64,000 bases of DNA from Sepiola atlantica (lineage: Eukaryota > Mollusca > Cephalopoda > Sepiida > Sepiolidae). Numbering within the stretch: the stretch's first letter is position 1; the number at the start of each line of letters is the position of its first letter. Shown here in pieces: positions 44,471 through 55,715 of this stretch. Where the stretch lies: positions 41,836,576 to 41,900,575 of the forward strand of contig OY744525.1 of assembly GCA_963556195.1 (NCBI GenBank), given 5' to 3'. Position numbers and translations under genes: made by a program. Below the pieces are notes generated by a model that ran no database searches, was not told the DNA's origin, and saw only the letters and a program-made list of their open reading frames with translations.

Positions 44471-44539
44471 ATAATGCTTCTTTCACTAATTGCTTAGATT
44501 AAAGCAAATACCGATTATTCCATAGACTTCATTCATAAA

Positions 44540-44607
44540 TTAGCATGGTGGTCTTATGGTTGCGAGAGAAGCTCTTAGATATATTGAGTTCGAACCTAGG
44601 CCGGTAC
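44540..44607 (+). other. tRNA-like relic
   Basis: A-box-like 'tggtcttatggttgcgaga' and B-box-like 'gagttcgaacctagg' are spaced as in a tRNA, but the acceptor stem does not pair. Probably a SINE or tRNA relic. Confidence 0.35.
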
Positions 44608-45028
44608 ATATTTATTTTTTCTCTGATTTCGTGCAAACTTTAACTTAGTCAGTTAAAATTACAATATTAAGACATTTCTTTAATTTTATTTCTTTTACTT
44701 TTCAACTTAATTTACTGAAATTATAACCTCGAGAGATAGGAAGTTCTTTCAATGTCTAAGCTTATATATATTTAAATTTAAAAGACTTCGGATAATTTTT
44801 GAAAAATTTCTTCATACTTCTTTTAACATAGATAACATTTTCATCTTTTTTAGCACGGCACTGCAAATCTGGGCATTTGCCTCTTATTATTTATAAAATA
44901 CCGCTTCAATATTTTTTATGCAAAATCTTTTTTTATGAAAAAAAGTAATGAAACACTGGCTCTTAACATCTAATTATTTATTCATTTATTTAAAAAAACA
45001 GCTCTGAATGTAATTCATGTGAAAATAG

Positions 45029-45058
45029 TCCCGAGCAACGGCGGATCGGAATAGCTAG
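45029..45058 (+). mobile_element. Helitron-like 3' terminus
   Basis: 'cccgagcaacggcgg' imperfect hairpin, 10 nt, CTAG, then T. Confidence 0.5.
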
Positions 45059-45125
45059 TAAAATATAAAATGAGGACCCCATGGATATTCCACCGTGCTT
45101 TCTATGTCAATTTGTATAATTTACT

Positions 45126-45127
<2 letters not shown>

Positions 45128-45197
<70 letters not shown>
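45128..45197. repeat. (TAA)n microsatellite
   Basis: About 23 TAA units. Confidence 0.95.
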
Positions 45198-46107
45198 CCT
45201 TTTGAAATAATAAATGTCTGCCAAGGACAGTACGATTAAGAAAAAAATGATTCTTTCTTCTTTTTCCCTAAAATTATTATCATTATTAGCTGAATATTCT
45301 TTAAATAAATGAAACGAATATTATCTTCTTTCTTTATTTATTTATTTAAAATTGTAGCAATATAATCCTTTTTTAAGACAATAAACGTTCTCTGTCTGTT
45401 TACTGGAAAAATAATTGTCTGCAAAATATTCTTCAAATCACTAAAACGAGTGTCACTTTTAAAATGTATTTATTTACAAGTGTACCGTTTAGTGAACGGG
45501 ATGACATTATTTAATTTTGGAACAATTCATTTTAAAATTCAGAATTGTTCATCGTAGCGACATCAGATTAATAATCTTCTTTTTAATCACCATTTTTGTA
45601 TCTGTGAAAAGTGATAAAGTATACACGAACATGAAATGCCTTAGCGTATTATTCTATAGATTTCTATGAATTTATAAGTTTAGTTTGTTTGGTCTGTTTA
45701 ACGGCAAATCAACCCTTTTTGGTTATTTACTGCAAAACCACAATGCATATTATAAACGATTCATCATATACAGAAACGGCTAATTTATTCTTAAGAACTT
45801 AGATTATGTTTCACCCTACATTTTTTTACTTCGATTCACCCCAAATAAGGTGACTGCCACTGGGACGTAAGGGGTTACTGTGAATTAAGGGTCAAGATTT
45901 ATAGCAGCATCCTAAGTGGAGAGTTGTGCAGCGAGATACTTGTTCACATTACATTTAAATTTTTGCATATTGGTACAGTCAGGGAAATAGGGGGCAGGGA
46001 GGGAGTTCCAAAAGGAAAGCGGTTCAAGGAAAGAAGGTATTAGAATAGAAAGCTTTCTGAAATCTGGGGATCTCTACAGTGAAGGGGTGTGATTTTGCTG
46101 CTTGTTG

Positions 46108-46440
46108 GGTTTGTCAGGGGTATTTACGTGGAGAGGGCACAAGTGCAGCAAGTTCGGAGGAGCATATTCCGTTGAAGTACTTGCAAAACAAGCACAGAGA
46201 TGTAACATTATGGTGATGGGTCAGAGGCTGGAGCATGGTAGACAGTGTGGGACCTATTAGGTTAGAGACTCTTTTTTCGACTCTGTCCAAAAGGGAGAGG
46301 CAAGTGGTTGGTGCACCAGCCCAAATGTGGCCACAATACTCTATGCAAGGGCGAACGGTGGCTTTGTAGATATATAGGATACTGGCAGGTGTGAGAAGTT
46401 TTCTAGCCCAGTATAGGGAGCCCATCTTCTTTGCAGCATA
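46108..46440 (-). pseudogene. CR1/Jockey-like RT C-terminal fragment (second subfamily)
   Basis: One open minus frame reads MGSLYWARKLLTPASILYIY, KATVRPCIEYCGHIWAGAP and LTHHHNVTSLCLFCKYFNGI. It is the same post-palm region as in copy 5 but a different subfamily, open for 103 codons. No catalytic palm is present. Confidence 0.8.
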
Positions 46441-46719
46441 TACATATACAGGCCCTAAGCACTGAGAAGATTACGGTGCCCTCTTATATATAATGATCTC
46501 TGAGATGGAAGAGGAGAAAAAAGACATTTAATTTGAATACAATTTATTGCATGAAAAAAATATTATTTTAAATATTTGCCTAATAATTTCAATTTAAGAT
46601 GAAAGGCAATGTTTGGTTTTATAGACTTTCACTTTATTGAGATTGTAAAAATCTTTTACTTTTGTTTAATTACAAATTCTTTGCTCACATCCTGTGAACT
46701 GATCTCATCTACTTTTATG

Positions 46720-47160
46720 AAGCATGAACCTCCATCCATAGCATCAAATAGAAATGTGACAGTGTTCAATGACAAACACATACAGGTGAACAGATACATA
46801 AAAGACAAAGCGATCAAACAAGACATCGTCATATGGAATACACCTGAAAGTGTTGCTCTCATTATTGATGTGGCTGTCACGGATGACTATGGCTAAGATA
46901 GAGCCGAGGGCGAAAAAAATACAAAGTACCAGGACTTCAAAAATTACTTGAAAACAATGTGGTCCCTGAAAGAGATAAACATTATACCGGTTGTGGTAGG
47001 AGCAACGGGTTTAATAAAACAAAATGTAAAAATAAAAAAAAAACAAAGACACAATCACTGGTAAACCAAGCTGTAGTAAAGTCCAGATAGCAGCTGTAAA
47101 AGGAACAACATCGATCCTTAAAAGAGCCCTTGGATATAAATGTAACTCATACGGAAATAA
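46720..47160 (+). pseudogene. Non-LTR retrotransposon C-terminal domain
   Basis: Reads IKQDIVIWNTPESVALIIDV, AVTDDYG, stop, EGEKNTKYQDFKNYLKTMW and EINIIPVVVGATGLI. The PD..(D)..IDVAV…EK..KYQDL pattern is the restriction-like endonuclease-type end of such elements. The shorter relative is at 25580. Confidence 0.75.
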
Positions 47161-47199
47161 ATTCTCCAGGGAAGACAATGGAAGGTGTCCATAATCTCA

Positions 47200-48640
47200 A
47201 TGTGACGAATCTCTATGTGTCTCCTCTAAAAGAGCTATAGGGAAAGAACTTCTTAAAACTTCAAATATGTATATCCTGTTTATTACAATAAGAAATTACT
47301 ACCAAACGGCCATATCCGAGGAAACACTGTGGAAAAAAATCTTTTATCTTTATATATATATATATAAAAGAAGATTGTAGTTTGCTTGAAGCATTGCTGG
47401 TAAATATAAGTGCAGATTAGTAGTCCGAGGCTATAGCAATGCGATGTAGTAGCCGGAAGATGTAAAAAGTGAACAGAAATAAACGATGAGAGAAAGTGAA
47501 ACTCAAAACGATTTATTAATAATTTCACGAAAAATTGATTAAATACCAGAATAGTAAATACTGTCTGGTAAATAAAAAGTTCGGCAAAAGGTAATCTTAA
47601 ATTTTCGAAAGAAAAACTTTCATTTTCAAAAGACAACAATAGAAGACCAAGAGGGTCGAAAAAACGGGGAAAACCGGTGTCAAACCATTGAAATACCGCA
47701 GCAGACAATTGGAAGTAGGAACGCAGAAAATGTCAAAATTTAATTAAATAATTATTCAACTAAAGTTAAAATATTATAAACATTTGTTTATTTTATATAT
47801 ATATAAGTCAATGTTTGTTTGTGTGTTATAGAAATTGATATGTTAACAGTTAAAACATTCAAATAAGTTTCAATAAGGGTTAAACTTTTGAAATTTTCCT
47901 TCGATTCCATCTTGCTTCACTAGATGCAATTATCGGTTAGGTCCATAAAATAACTGAAATATATTAAAACGTAAAGAAACTAAATTAATTTTCTTAAAAT
48001 AGATATTCTTGGTTTCATAAAAGGAAAGAAAATTAAACAAAGGATATCTCAGTGAAGAATGTATTTAAAAAAAAGTTTAAACATTTAAACAATCAGTTTT
48101 ATTGGTATTTTTAAGATTTAAAATACGTAGTTTATTTTATGAACACCATCGCACTGACTGTTTTTTTTATTATTACTTGACCTCATATTGAAAATGTTAT
48201 TTTTAACTTTTCTGTCAAGGTAAAACTTGTAAATATGACGATATTTGATTTTTTTTCCTAAAACACCTTCTGATCAGCAATATATCTCCATATGGGATAC
48301 GCCAGGTGAATACAGCTATTATTTTAATAAAATTCAATTTCATCAACATTATTACTATTAATAAGAGGAAAGATTGAACTAAAATTGTTATAACTTCACT
48401 TATGGATGGGTGTATAAACCATTATACACCCATGTCGTCATCGTCGTCATCCCAGGTTCTTGCTTGTCTGCGGATACAAAACCACTCGGACGCCTATGTT
48501 GATTTATAAAAAGGTTTATTTAAAAAGAGAGACAGTCACAGAAAACATCAGAGTGACAAGTCACTTTTGTACGAGAGAAAGGCAAACAGATAGACTGATA
48601 GCTCGTCTTGCTACATCTAGTTATATTGTGCACACATTCC
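47200..48640. other. AT-rich stretch, no gene seen
   Basis: The 141-codon minus frame at 47283-47708 is Phe/Leu/Ser-rich and resembles no family I know. Short TA runs at 47351 and 47797. Confidence 0.45.
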
Positions 48641-48650
48641 CCCATTAGGA

Positions 48651-49112
48651 ATTATCTACTAGACACCATCCTCAAGTGTCTTCGGTCTCTCTGTACAAGG
48701 GTTTGTCAGGACGACCTGACATGAGGATACTTACTCCTATAAGTAAACCCTGACCAAATATTTAAAAAACATAGTATTCGAGGCCCAAATAAGATCCCCT
48801 TGGCATTAGCTCAGAGGAATAGGGCACTTTCTCTAAGTAATGTTACTTCAAGTTACAACACTTAGCTGGATACTCCACCAGACCAGATGAATTCTGGTCC
48901 TGGAATCCGGTAAGACCAAGAGACCAAAAAGAAAGATATATTATAACATAATCAACTGGTCAATTGGGGAGAGGAAAATTAAAATTAATGTTCTTAACTT
49001 CTTTACTAACTCAACGTTTGAGAGATAAAAGAGAAATTTAATAGAATATTCGAATATCTATGTATCTCATATAGGGATCAAGTGTTAGCCCCAGGTAGAG
49101 GCCCCTTGATTT
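48651..49112 (+). repeat. Dispersed repeat, 460 bp, copy 2
   Basis: Second copy of the repeat at 25871-26300, with a 30-40 bp block (tacaacacttagctggatac) that the first copy lacks. Confidence 0.75.
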
Positions 49113-49119
49113 CTGAGAA

Positions 49120-49929
49120 CTTCAACTGAAGTAAAATGAAACAAAAAAGCGAAATCAAAAAAAAAAAATGGACAGCACCCTAGAAATATCTTTCCTGCTT
49201 GAGTCTCGCCAGCCAAAAAAACTTTTGCCAAGAAATAACATAGTTTTGCGATTTCCGTCTGGAGTCACCTTTGACGCTTAGGTGTCACTTAAACTTTTCT
49301 ATTTGAACACGACCCTCGTTATGTAATAAAATATGATAGAAACATCTAATGACTATTTTGTTTATTAGAATAAAAATAAATCACAGAAATCTATTTGTTT
49401 ACATTTTAGCATAGAATATTTTCAAATGGAAAAAAAGGGGGAAAATACGAAATGATATCTAATATCCAAGGAAATGTATTCGTTTCATTCAATTCAAAAT
49501 TGTAATAACTAGAAGCCTATGCTGATATATTTTCAAAGAAATGATCTAGATGAAAGGAATTTCAACAAATGTTACAAGTTTTTTTGCAATGTTTATGTCC
49601 ACCGGAAATGAAATGAATATCACATGTATGCACACACCTTACATAGTGATAACACATTTTATTTAAAACAGCAATACTTAAATAGAATGTTCCTTCAAAA
49701 AAGAAAAAAAAAGTACTTGTATGTCAAGAAGTCAGGATCAGTTTAATGTTGTGTTTATATTGTAAAATGGACCTTCCATCTAAAATAATACAAAATTAAT
49801 GTTTTTCGATTCTGACAATTTGTCAACAAAAATTAGTCATGGACCTATTTTTATCTTTAGGAAATTATTAATTAATATTCATGTAGAAAAATAAAAAAAT
49901 CTTTTTGACATGGCAATATTGTAATCTCT

Positions 49930-49930
<1 letters not shown>
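49120..49930. other. AT-rich stretch, no gene seen
   Basis: No recognisable feature. Confidence 0.5.

Positions 49931-49981
<51 letters not shown>
49931..49981. repeat. (TA)n microsatellite
   Basis: TA run that bounds the ribozyme tandem on one side. Confidence 0.95.
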
Positions 49982-49985
<4 letters not shown>

Positions 49986-49997
49986 ATTGTTTATTAT

Positions 49998-50047
49998 CTA
50001 TGTACGTATACGCTTCGTCCTTTTTTAATCTGAACTCATCAGCATAG
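49998..50047 (-). ncRNA. Hammerhead ribozyme, family A, copy 1 (slightly mutated)
   Basis: Minus strand: stem I CUAUG/CAUAG; CUGAUGA (50042-50036); stem II GUUC/GGAC with one G.U; GAA; stem III GCGU-AU-ACGU, where G replaces the usual A next to GAA and makes a G.U pair; A; cut 50003/50002. Confidence 0.75.
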
Positions 50048-50333
50048 AGCTATGACTATTCACTACCGGTAATGCGATTCGAAACCCTGGATTACAAGTA
50101 TTTTTCAACTCAAATCCAACGTCGCTAACCGCTCGGCCAATTCTGAACAGCTGATAAACAATGATCATTTTAACACTTTTTTAAGCGGCTTGACGTCCAG
50201 GCATTCTACTTCTATTAGGGAAGGAATGATGCATTATAAAGCAAGTGACGTCATGCTGTGTTAATACTACCATTACAGTGCTCTACTTTTTTACGAGGAG
50301 CGACAAATATAAATATTTGTTATTGTTTATTAT

Positions 50334-50382
50334 CTATGTACGTATACGTTTCGTCCTTTTTAATCTGGACTCATCAGCATAG
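50334..50382 (-). ncRNA. Hammerhead ribozyme, family A, copy 2 (consensus core)
   Basis: Minus strand: stem I CUAUG/CAUAG perfect; CUGAUGA (50377-50371); stem II GUCC with GGAC and a 10-nt loop; GAA (50352-50350); stem III ACGU-AU-ACGU; A; GUA cut at 50339/50338. Every invariant core base and every pair is present. The very short stem III favours a dimeric active form. Confidence 0.9.
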
Positions 50383-50432
50383 CGATATGACTATTCACTA
50401 CCGGTCATGCGATTCGAAACCCTGGATTACAA

Positions 50433-50474
<42 letters not shown>
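50433..50474. repeat. (TA)n microsatellite
   Basis: TA run bounding the ribozyme tandem on the other side. Confidence 0.95.
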
Positions 50475-50477
<3 letters not shown>

Positions 50478-50573
50478 GCAATCCAACAAAAGATATAAGC
50501 GTCAACTAATATCTTATAATTAGTGAAACATCCGGATAAAAAACTGAAGCTCAATATACTGGATAGAGCATTA

Positions 50574-50780
50574 ATATTATAATATAAAATGAAGTAATAA
50601 AATAAGGTGTCAATCAAATTTTATTAGAATTCAAAGTTCATGCAAAGCATCCTTAAGTCCTTAGCTCATGAGTTTTCAAAACTCATGAGCTAAGGACTTA
50701 AGGATGCTTTGCATGAACTTTGAATTCTAATAAAATTTGATTGACACCTTATTTTATTACTTCATTTTATATTATAATAT
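50574..50780. repeat. Perfect 207-bp palindrome
   Basis: Arms of 103 bp (50574-50676 and 50678-50780) are exact reverse complements around a single C at 50677. It contains no ribozyme motif that I can find. It ends in a short TA tract at 50776-50797. Confidence 0.95.
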
Positions 50781-50799
50781 ATATATATATATATTTAGG

Positions 50800-51860
50800 A
50801 CCTTTACGTACCCTCCTGTTTAATGCCATACACCTTAGGCACTCCCATTCTTCACTTTTTACATTTATGTATCCTTTAAGTATGCTTCCCTTATTAACCT
50901 TAATTTTACTACTTTCTTATGGCCTTTATATCAGTAATCCTTTATTCTGACATTCTCTTATTTCTCTTTTGGAATCTATGTACTTTACTCTTTCCACTTA
51001 CGGTTAATCTTATTTTCTTTCTCAAAACGTACTCTACAGATTTTGAAGTTTTAATATTTGTAACCGACAACTAACTTTTTATAGCTCTATTTCCCACTAT
51101 ATCTTCCTCTCATCTCATTTATCACTTATTCAGTTCAGTTTATTTAATTGTAAGTTAAATCTTTCCTTTTTAGACACTTAGTTCTAATTATCCTACCCAA
51201 CCCTGACCCATGTATATTGATCTCCCTAGCATCGTAAGACTAAAAACCTCCACCTAAACATTAGTAATATTTTTAAATACTCATATCTGGCCTGTTTCTC
51301 TTACGGCTTCTTTTCACTATTGAGATAGTACTTCCTTTATTCTTCTTCATTTATTTAAACATTCGGCAATAATTTAATTTTCCTTTCTCGTTTTTATTTT
51401 GCCTTTAGTTTTTAGTTTATTTTCCCTAACTCCTGTACCCAGCATTAATCCTTTGCCAATCCCAACATTAATTCATTAATATTAATCTTATGCCCTCACC
51501 TTCCCCTTTTGATACAACCTCTATGGCCTTCAATCACTTATTATAAATCAATCACTTTACTGCCCTACTTAATCACTTCCTGTTTTAAAATCTATTTTTA
51601 CATCTGAAGCTTGCCTGTATCTAAGCAGCCCCCACCCAACTTTTTTACACCACCCGTCCAACTCCTCACACCACTCTCTCCTTGCTACCTCACGCTTCTT
51701 TAAACGTAACCTGTTTGAATTTGAATTTGAATTTCTGTAACGGCTTAGTCAACTTTAAGATTTCTGCAGAGACTCTAGTTTTTACCAGCTATTTACCTGG
51801 ATTGAAAACTACTTCTTATTATCTCATTTTGAATTCAAATCCATAAAACCTATATCTGGA
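50800..51860. other. T-rich stretch, no gene seen
   Basis: No domain or shared repeat was recognised in this stretch. Confidence 0.45.
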
Positions 51861-51879
51861 AAGTCCATTAGAGTCCTTC

Positions 51880-52215
51880 AAATGGCTTTTAATACACAAC
51901 TTACATTTTATACTTTTATATTGCAACCTCTTACAACCGGATTACTTGGGCCTCAATGGATTTTACAATTTTTTATGCCAATCTTTCTTGGATTTACCGC
52001 TTTTGAACCTGCTGCTGCAATTTTCATCTCTCTGTATTCCTCTGATGATAAGATTTTATTCTTTGAAAAGCCATGGCTTAAGAGAAGGAAGAATTAATCT
52101 CTTTTATTTGAAACACCTTGTTTTGAGCAATTGAGATGTAATAGATATTGTATTTTTACAATCTTTATTCTCATCTTTTACTTGTCTATATAATTGCGCC
52201 ATCTCGTATATCGAG
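51880..52215 (+). mobile_element. Diverged family D ribozyme element
   Basis: It shares 'ttcctctgatgataagat', 'ctttgaaaagcc', 'ggcttaag' and the tail 'gccatctcgtatat' with the right parts of 10868-11262 and 26812-27433, but lacks the inverted arm. Open frames upstream have no known domain. Confidence 0.6.
52037..52085 (+). ncRNA. Hammerhead ribozyme, family D, third copy
   Basis: CUGAUGA at 52042-52048; stem II AAGA/UCUU with the same U.U closing mismatch as the other two copies; GAA; stem III AAGCC-AU-GGCUU perfect, with a loop change that keeps pairing; A; cut 52080/52081. Stem I is weak (only two good pairs). Confidence 0.5.
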
Positions 52216-52256
52216 CATCAATTCTTTCATGATAGGTTCTAATATATAAAGGTATA

Positions 52257-52257
52257 C

Positions 52258-52312
<55 letters not shown>
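52257..52312. repeat. (TA)n microsatellite
   Basis: Pure TA run. Confidence 0.95.
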
Positions 52313-52315
<3 letters not shown>

Positions 52316-52845
52316 TAGTTATTTAAAATAACAAGCAATTTGAACGCCATACAATGCATTTTAGTTTTTATTAACTTTTTTTTTTTAATTGAATTTTCGA
52401 AGATATACTTCTTCATCAGAATTAAATAAAGATATATAAAAATACCTTTCATTTTTTTTTTCTTTTAGATCTCATCTTGTTTTTTTGGTGTTATCAGTTC
52501 GATGTAAATGAACGAATGAGAGTCTTTTTTTTTTGGACGGCACATGGCGGTGCGATTTGAATAGTAGGTTGTTGTCCTTGGTTAGAAAGCATTGTTTATA
52601 TGGAAATATTAGTTATTTAAAATAACAAGCAATTTGAACGCCATACAATGCATTTTAGTTTTATTAACTTTATTTTTCAATTGAATTTTCGAAGATATAC
52701 TTCTTCATCAGAATTAAATAAAGATATATAAAAATACCTTTCATTTTTTTCCCTCTAGATCTCATCTTGTTTTTTTGGTGTTATCAGTTCGATGTAAATG
52801 AACGAATGAGAGTCTTTTTTTTTTCGGACGGCACATGGCGGTAGA
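52313..52845. repeat. Direct tandem duplication, 294-bp period
   Basis: Copies at 52313-52560 and 52606-52845 share 'aacaagcaatttgaacgcca', 'cttcttcatcagaattaaat' and 'gttatcagttcgatgtaaat' with few changes. Each holds a minus-strand CUGAUGA, a GAAG/CUUC stem with a bulged A, and GAAAA, a decayed hammerhead-like core. Confidence 0.85.
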
Positions 52846-52849
52846 TTTT

Positions 52850-53700
52850 AATCTAAAAATTGAGTCACCTCTTAGTTTCATTCATGTATTTGCTTTTTAA
52901 TATTATTAATTACTTTTTCTTTGATGTATTTTAAATTCTTTTGTTTTGATATCAAAGCGCTTTTGATTTGTTTATATATATATATATGTGTTTTTTTTAT
53001 ATATATATATATATGTATATTTTTTATTAATATAGAGATATAATATACTTTTAACTATTTATTTTTTAATTATCTTTCTATTTTTCTTATTTTTTCTTCC
53101 ATATTATTTTTCTTATGTTTTCTTATTATGGTATACTTTTTTCTTATAATTATAATTTTAGTATTTATTTCGTTACATATTTGTTCACTATTATAGATTT
53201 TTCATCTTCAAATTATTTTAATTTTTTCTTTATTTTAACCTTTACTAAATTTGATTTGTAATTTATTATTATCATTTATTTTCTATTATTATTTTTACTA
53301 TTTTTATTTTTCGACTTTCTTAATTCTGTATTTAAATATTTTAATTTGCTGTATGCTATATATTTTCGTTACTATTATCGTTATTGAGCTTACAAATAGA
53401 GTAGTGTGAAATTGCATGATAAGAGGTTTTGTTTCCCATATTGATTAGATATATGTGCTTTTTTTTTAAAATAATATTAAAATTTGATGTTTTTTTTTGC
53501 TTGACTTCTATATGGAGCGCTGAGTAAAAGACTTTTTGGAATCATCTAAAATATGATACAAAATAAAAATTTCAAAATTGTTTTAGAAACGATCGTACGC
53601 CAAATATTCGTTGTGTTTGAATTTTTGAAACTGATATAAATAATTTTCTAATTTTGTTTATCTCAACTTACAAATAAATACATATTGTTCCTTATTATTG
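52850..53700. other. AT-rich stretch, no gene seen
   Basis: No recognisable feature beyond short TA runs near 52975. Confidence 0.5.
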
Positions 53701-53707
53701 AGTGGAA

Positions 53708-53708
<1 letters not shown>

Positions 53709-53752
<44 letters not shown>

Positions 53753-53787
53753 TAATCAAACTTTTATGAGAAACTTTCATGTGACGG

Positions 53788-53839
<52 letters not shown>

Positions 53840-53870
53840 TTTACTGATAAACTTTTATGTGACAGGATGC

Positions 53871-53920
<50 letters not shown>

Positions 53921-53961
53921 ATACATACACAAATAAATATTGTTCTTTCATATAGAGTGAA

Positions 53962-54001
<40 letters not shown>
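53709..54001. repeat. (TA)n tracts alternating with a 35-bp block
   Basis: TA runs at 53709-53747, 53789-53836, 53871-53920 and 53963-54001 alternate with copies of a block like 'aaactttcatgtgacgggat'. Confidence 0.85.
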
Positions 54002-54005
<4 letters not shown>

Positions 54006-54556
54006 ATCAGTTGTATTTTGAAACTATTTTCTCATTAAATGAAGTTTGGTTGAAAATGAGAGAAAAGAGCGTTTTCTTTTTAAATTCTTTGTTTAATTTC
54101 TTCATTAACCAATCAAACTTGTCCTTACAAATGAGAGAAGGTGACATCATCGATTCTACCACATATATTTCTTCTTTATTTCTACTCTTCTAAAAGTTTA
54201 CCCTATAAGCTTTGCTTAAACCTATGACATGTCAGTGCAAATAGCCAAATAGTTAATGACACAGAAAATGGAATGGATGAAGCGAGAAAAGATTTCAATT
54301 GAGATGCAGTTCACTTCGTACAAAGACCTGCAAGTAAAGGAATTAATCCTTCCTACCCGTCACCAACTGAGGGTAAATGCTTAGGAATGGAAAAAAAAAA
54401 TGTCATCTTAGGGATAATTCTGTTCATTCTCCTGTGACTAAATCTGTTCTCACAACTGATCCCGGGGTCAAGTCTTGTCTATCACACTCACTAACCTATC
54501 TATGCTTACCGCCCAGAAACATATTGCTGCTACCTTAAATGTTCAATGGATTCATA

Positions 54557-54773
<217 letters not shown>

Positions 54774-54803
54774 TATTTTTATTTACACAGACATATACAA
54801 AAT

Positions 54804-54867
54804 CTGCGACACTGGCATGTCGATGTTATCGATCAACAGCTATTATAACTGAGATCTCATCAGGTAG
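54804..54867 (-). ncRNA. Hammerhead-like fold, family H, left arm
   Basis: Minus strand: CUAC/GCAG stem I (one mismatch); CUGAUGA; stem II GAUC…GAUC with an inner CAG/CUG; GAUA in place of GAA; ACAU/GUGU stem III; GUC cut. The extra U in the GAA box may block activity. Confidence 0.45.
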
Positions 54868-54947
54868 AGTTAGAATACGATCTTAACCTTAGATCATATT
54901 TGGAAATATAATATAATATCATTTCCAAATATGATCGGATTCTAACC

Positions 54948-55011
54948 CTGCCTGATGAGATCTCAGTTATAATACCTGTTTATCGATAACATCGACATGC
55001 CAGTGTCGCAG
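54948..55011 (+). ncRNA. Hammerhead-like fold, family H, right arm
   Basis: Stem I CUGC (54948-54951) pairs with GCAG (55008-55011); CUGAUGA (54952-54958); stem II GAU(C)…(U)AUC plus inner CAG/CUG; GAUA at 54985-54988 instead of GAA; stem III ACAU/GUGU; GUC cut at 55007/55008. Confidence 0.5.
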
Positions 55012-55132
55012 ATTTTGTACATGTCTGTGTAAATAAAAATAATCATATATAAAAGCTCTATTTTATATTGAGCACTTTTTATAATCCTAGTTGAAATTCT
55101 TTGGATTGCTACCCTGTGGATGTTTTACCTGG

Positions 55133-55133
<1 letters not shown>

Positions 55134-55198
<65 letters not shown>
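55134..55198. repeat. (TA)n microsatellite
   Basis: Pure TA run. Confidence 0.95.
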
Positions 55199-55199
<1 letters not shown>

Positions 55200-55203
<4 letters not shown>

Positions 55204-55440
55204 ATAAATTTCTTTATTTATACAAACATTATTAGCTACATATGTGCATTGTTAAAAAACTATACATTAGTGTCTGTCAGGTATACCCGGGTTTCATCGA
55301 TCTGGTCATGTCGGATCTGCGGTAGAAAAACGTCTGGTAGAAATGGATCGCCTCTTCAGCATCGTTTAGTCTTCGCCTACTGAACGGTATTGAAGAGTCG
55401 ATCTGTTTCTACGTAGGTACACCCAACAGACATGGTAATG
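55200..55440 (-). mobile_element. Dispersed repeat with 'tgtttgtataaataaa' tail
   Basis: Minus strand: 'gcacatatgtagctaataat', then 'tgtttgtataaataaa'. The same sequence follows the fold at 56873-56931. Upstream holds 'cgatccatttctaccagacg'. No gene. Confidence 0.5.
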
Positions 55441-55594
55441 TATAGCTTTTAAATAAAATACTTTATAATAGCTCTTGTAGAACTTACAAACGAGCACTTT
55501 ATGGTTCTTCCAACTAACTTGTCATACACACACTATAGCTCCATTTAAATACGACATAATTCCACCCATTATAAGTGACAGATTTGATAACTCA

Positions 55595-55715
55595 GTCGGT
55601 AGAACAATTTTTATTTTTATCTCAATCTTTAGTGCCCCTTTTTTGGGAGCTGAATTTTACCCACATTAAAAATCAACCTTATGTTTAACTCTGCGATCGT
55701 GGGAAGGCGAGTAGA
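55595..55715 (+). mobile_element. Body I SINE copy without U2 head
   Basis: 'gtgcccc…gggagctgaattttaccc', 'aaatcaaccttatgtttaac' and 'cgtgggaaggcgagtagata' match the body I SINEs. Confidence 0.65.

Larger units (their letters stand above)
49982..50434 (-). mobile_element. Tandem tRNA-like retroposon with two hammerheads (family A)
   Basis: Minus strand: a partial unit starts at the TA tract (50434) within the tRNA-like 3' half, then hammerhead 2, a complete unit (leader 'gagcactgtaatggtagtat'; class II tRNA-like body ggccgagcggttagcgac…gtttcgaatcgc), then hammerhead 1 and the tail into TA at 49981. Predicted cuts lie between 50339/50338 and 50003/50002, so cleavage would release a 336-nt monomer. 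Known comparators with tandem hammerhead SINE-like units of about this size include schistosome Sm-alpha and small animal retrozyme-like elements. Confidence 0.85.

Noticed and set aside
47283..47708. 141-codon minus-strand frame
   Set aside because: Phe/Leu/Ser-rich, no domain, no splice or promoter context, ends in a TA-derived stretch.
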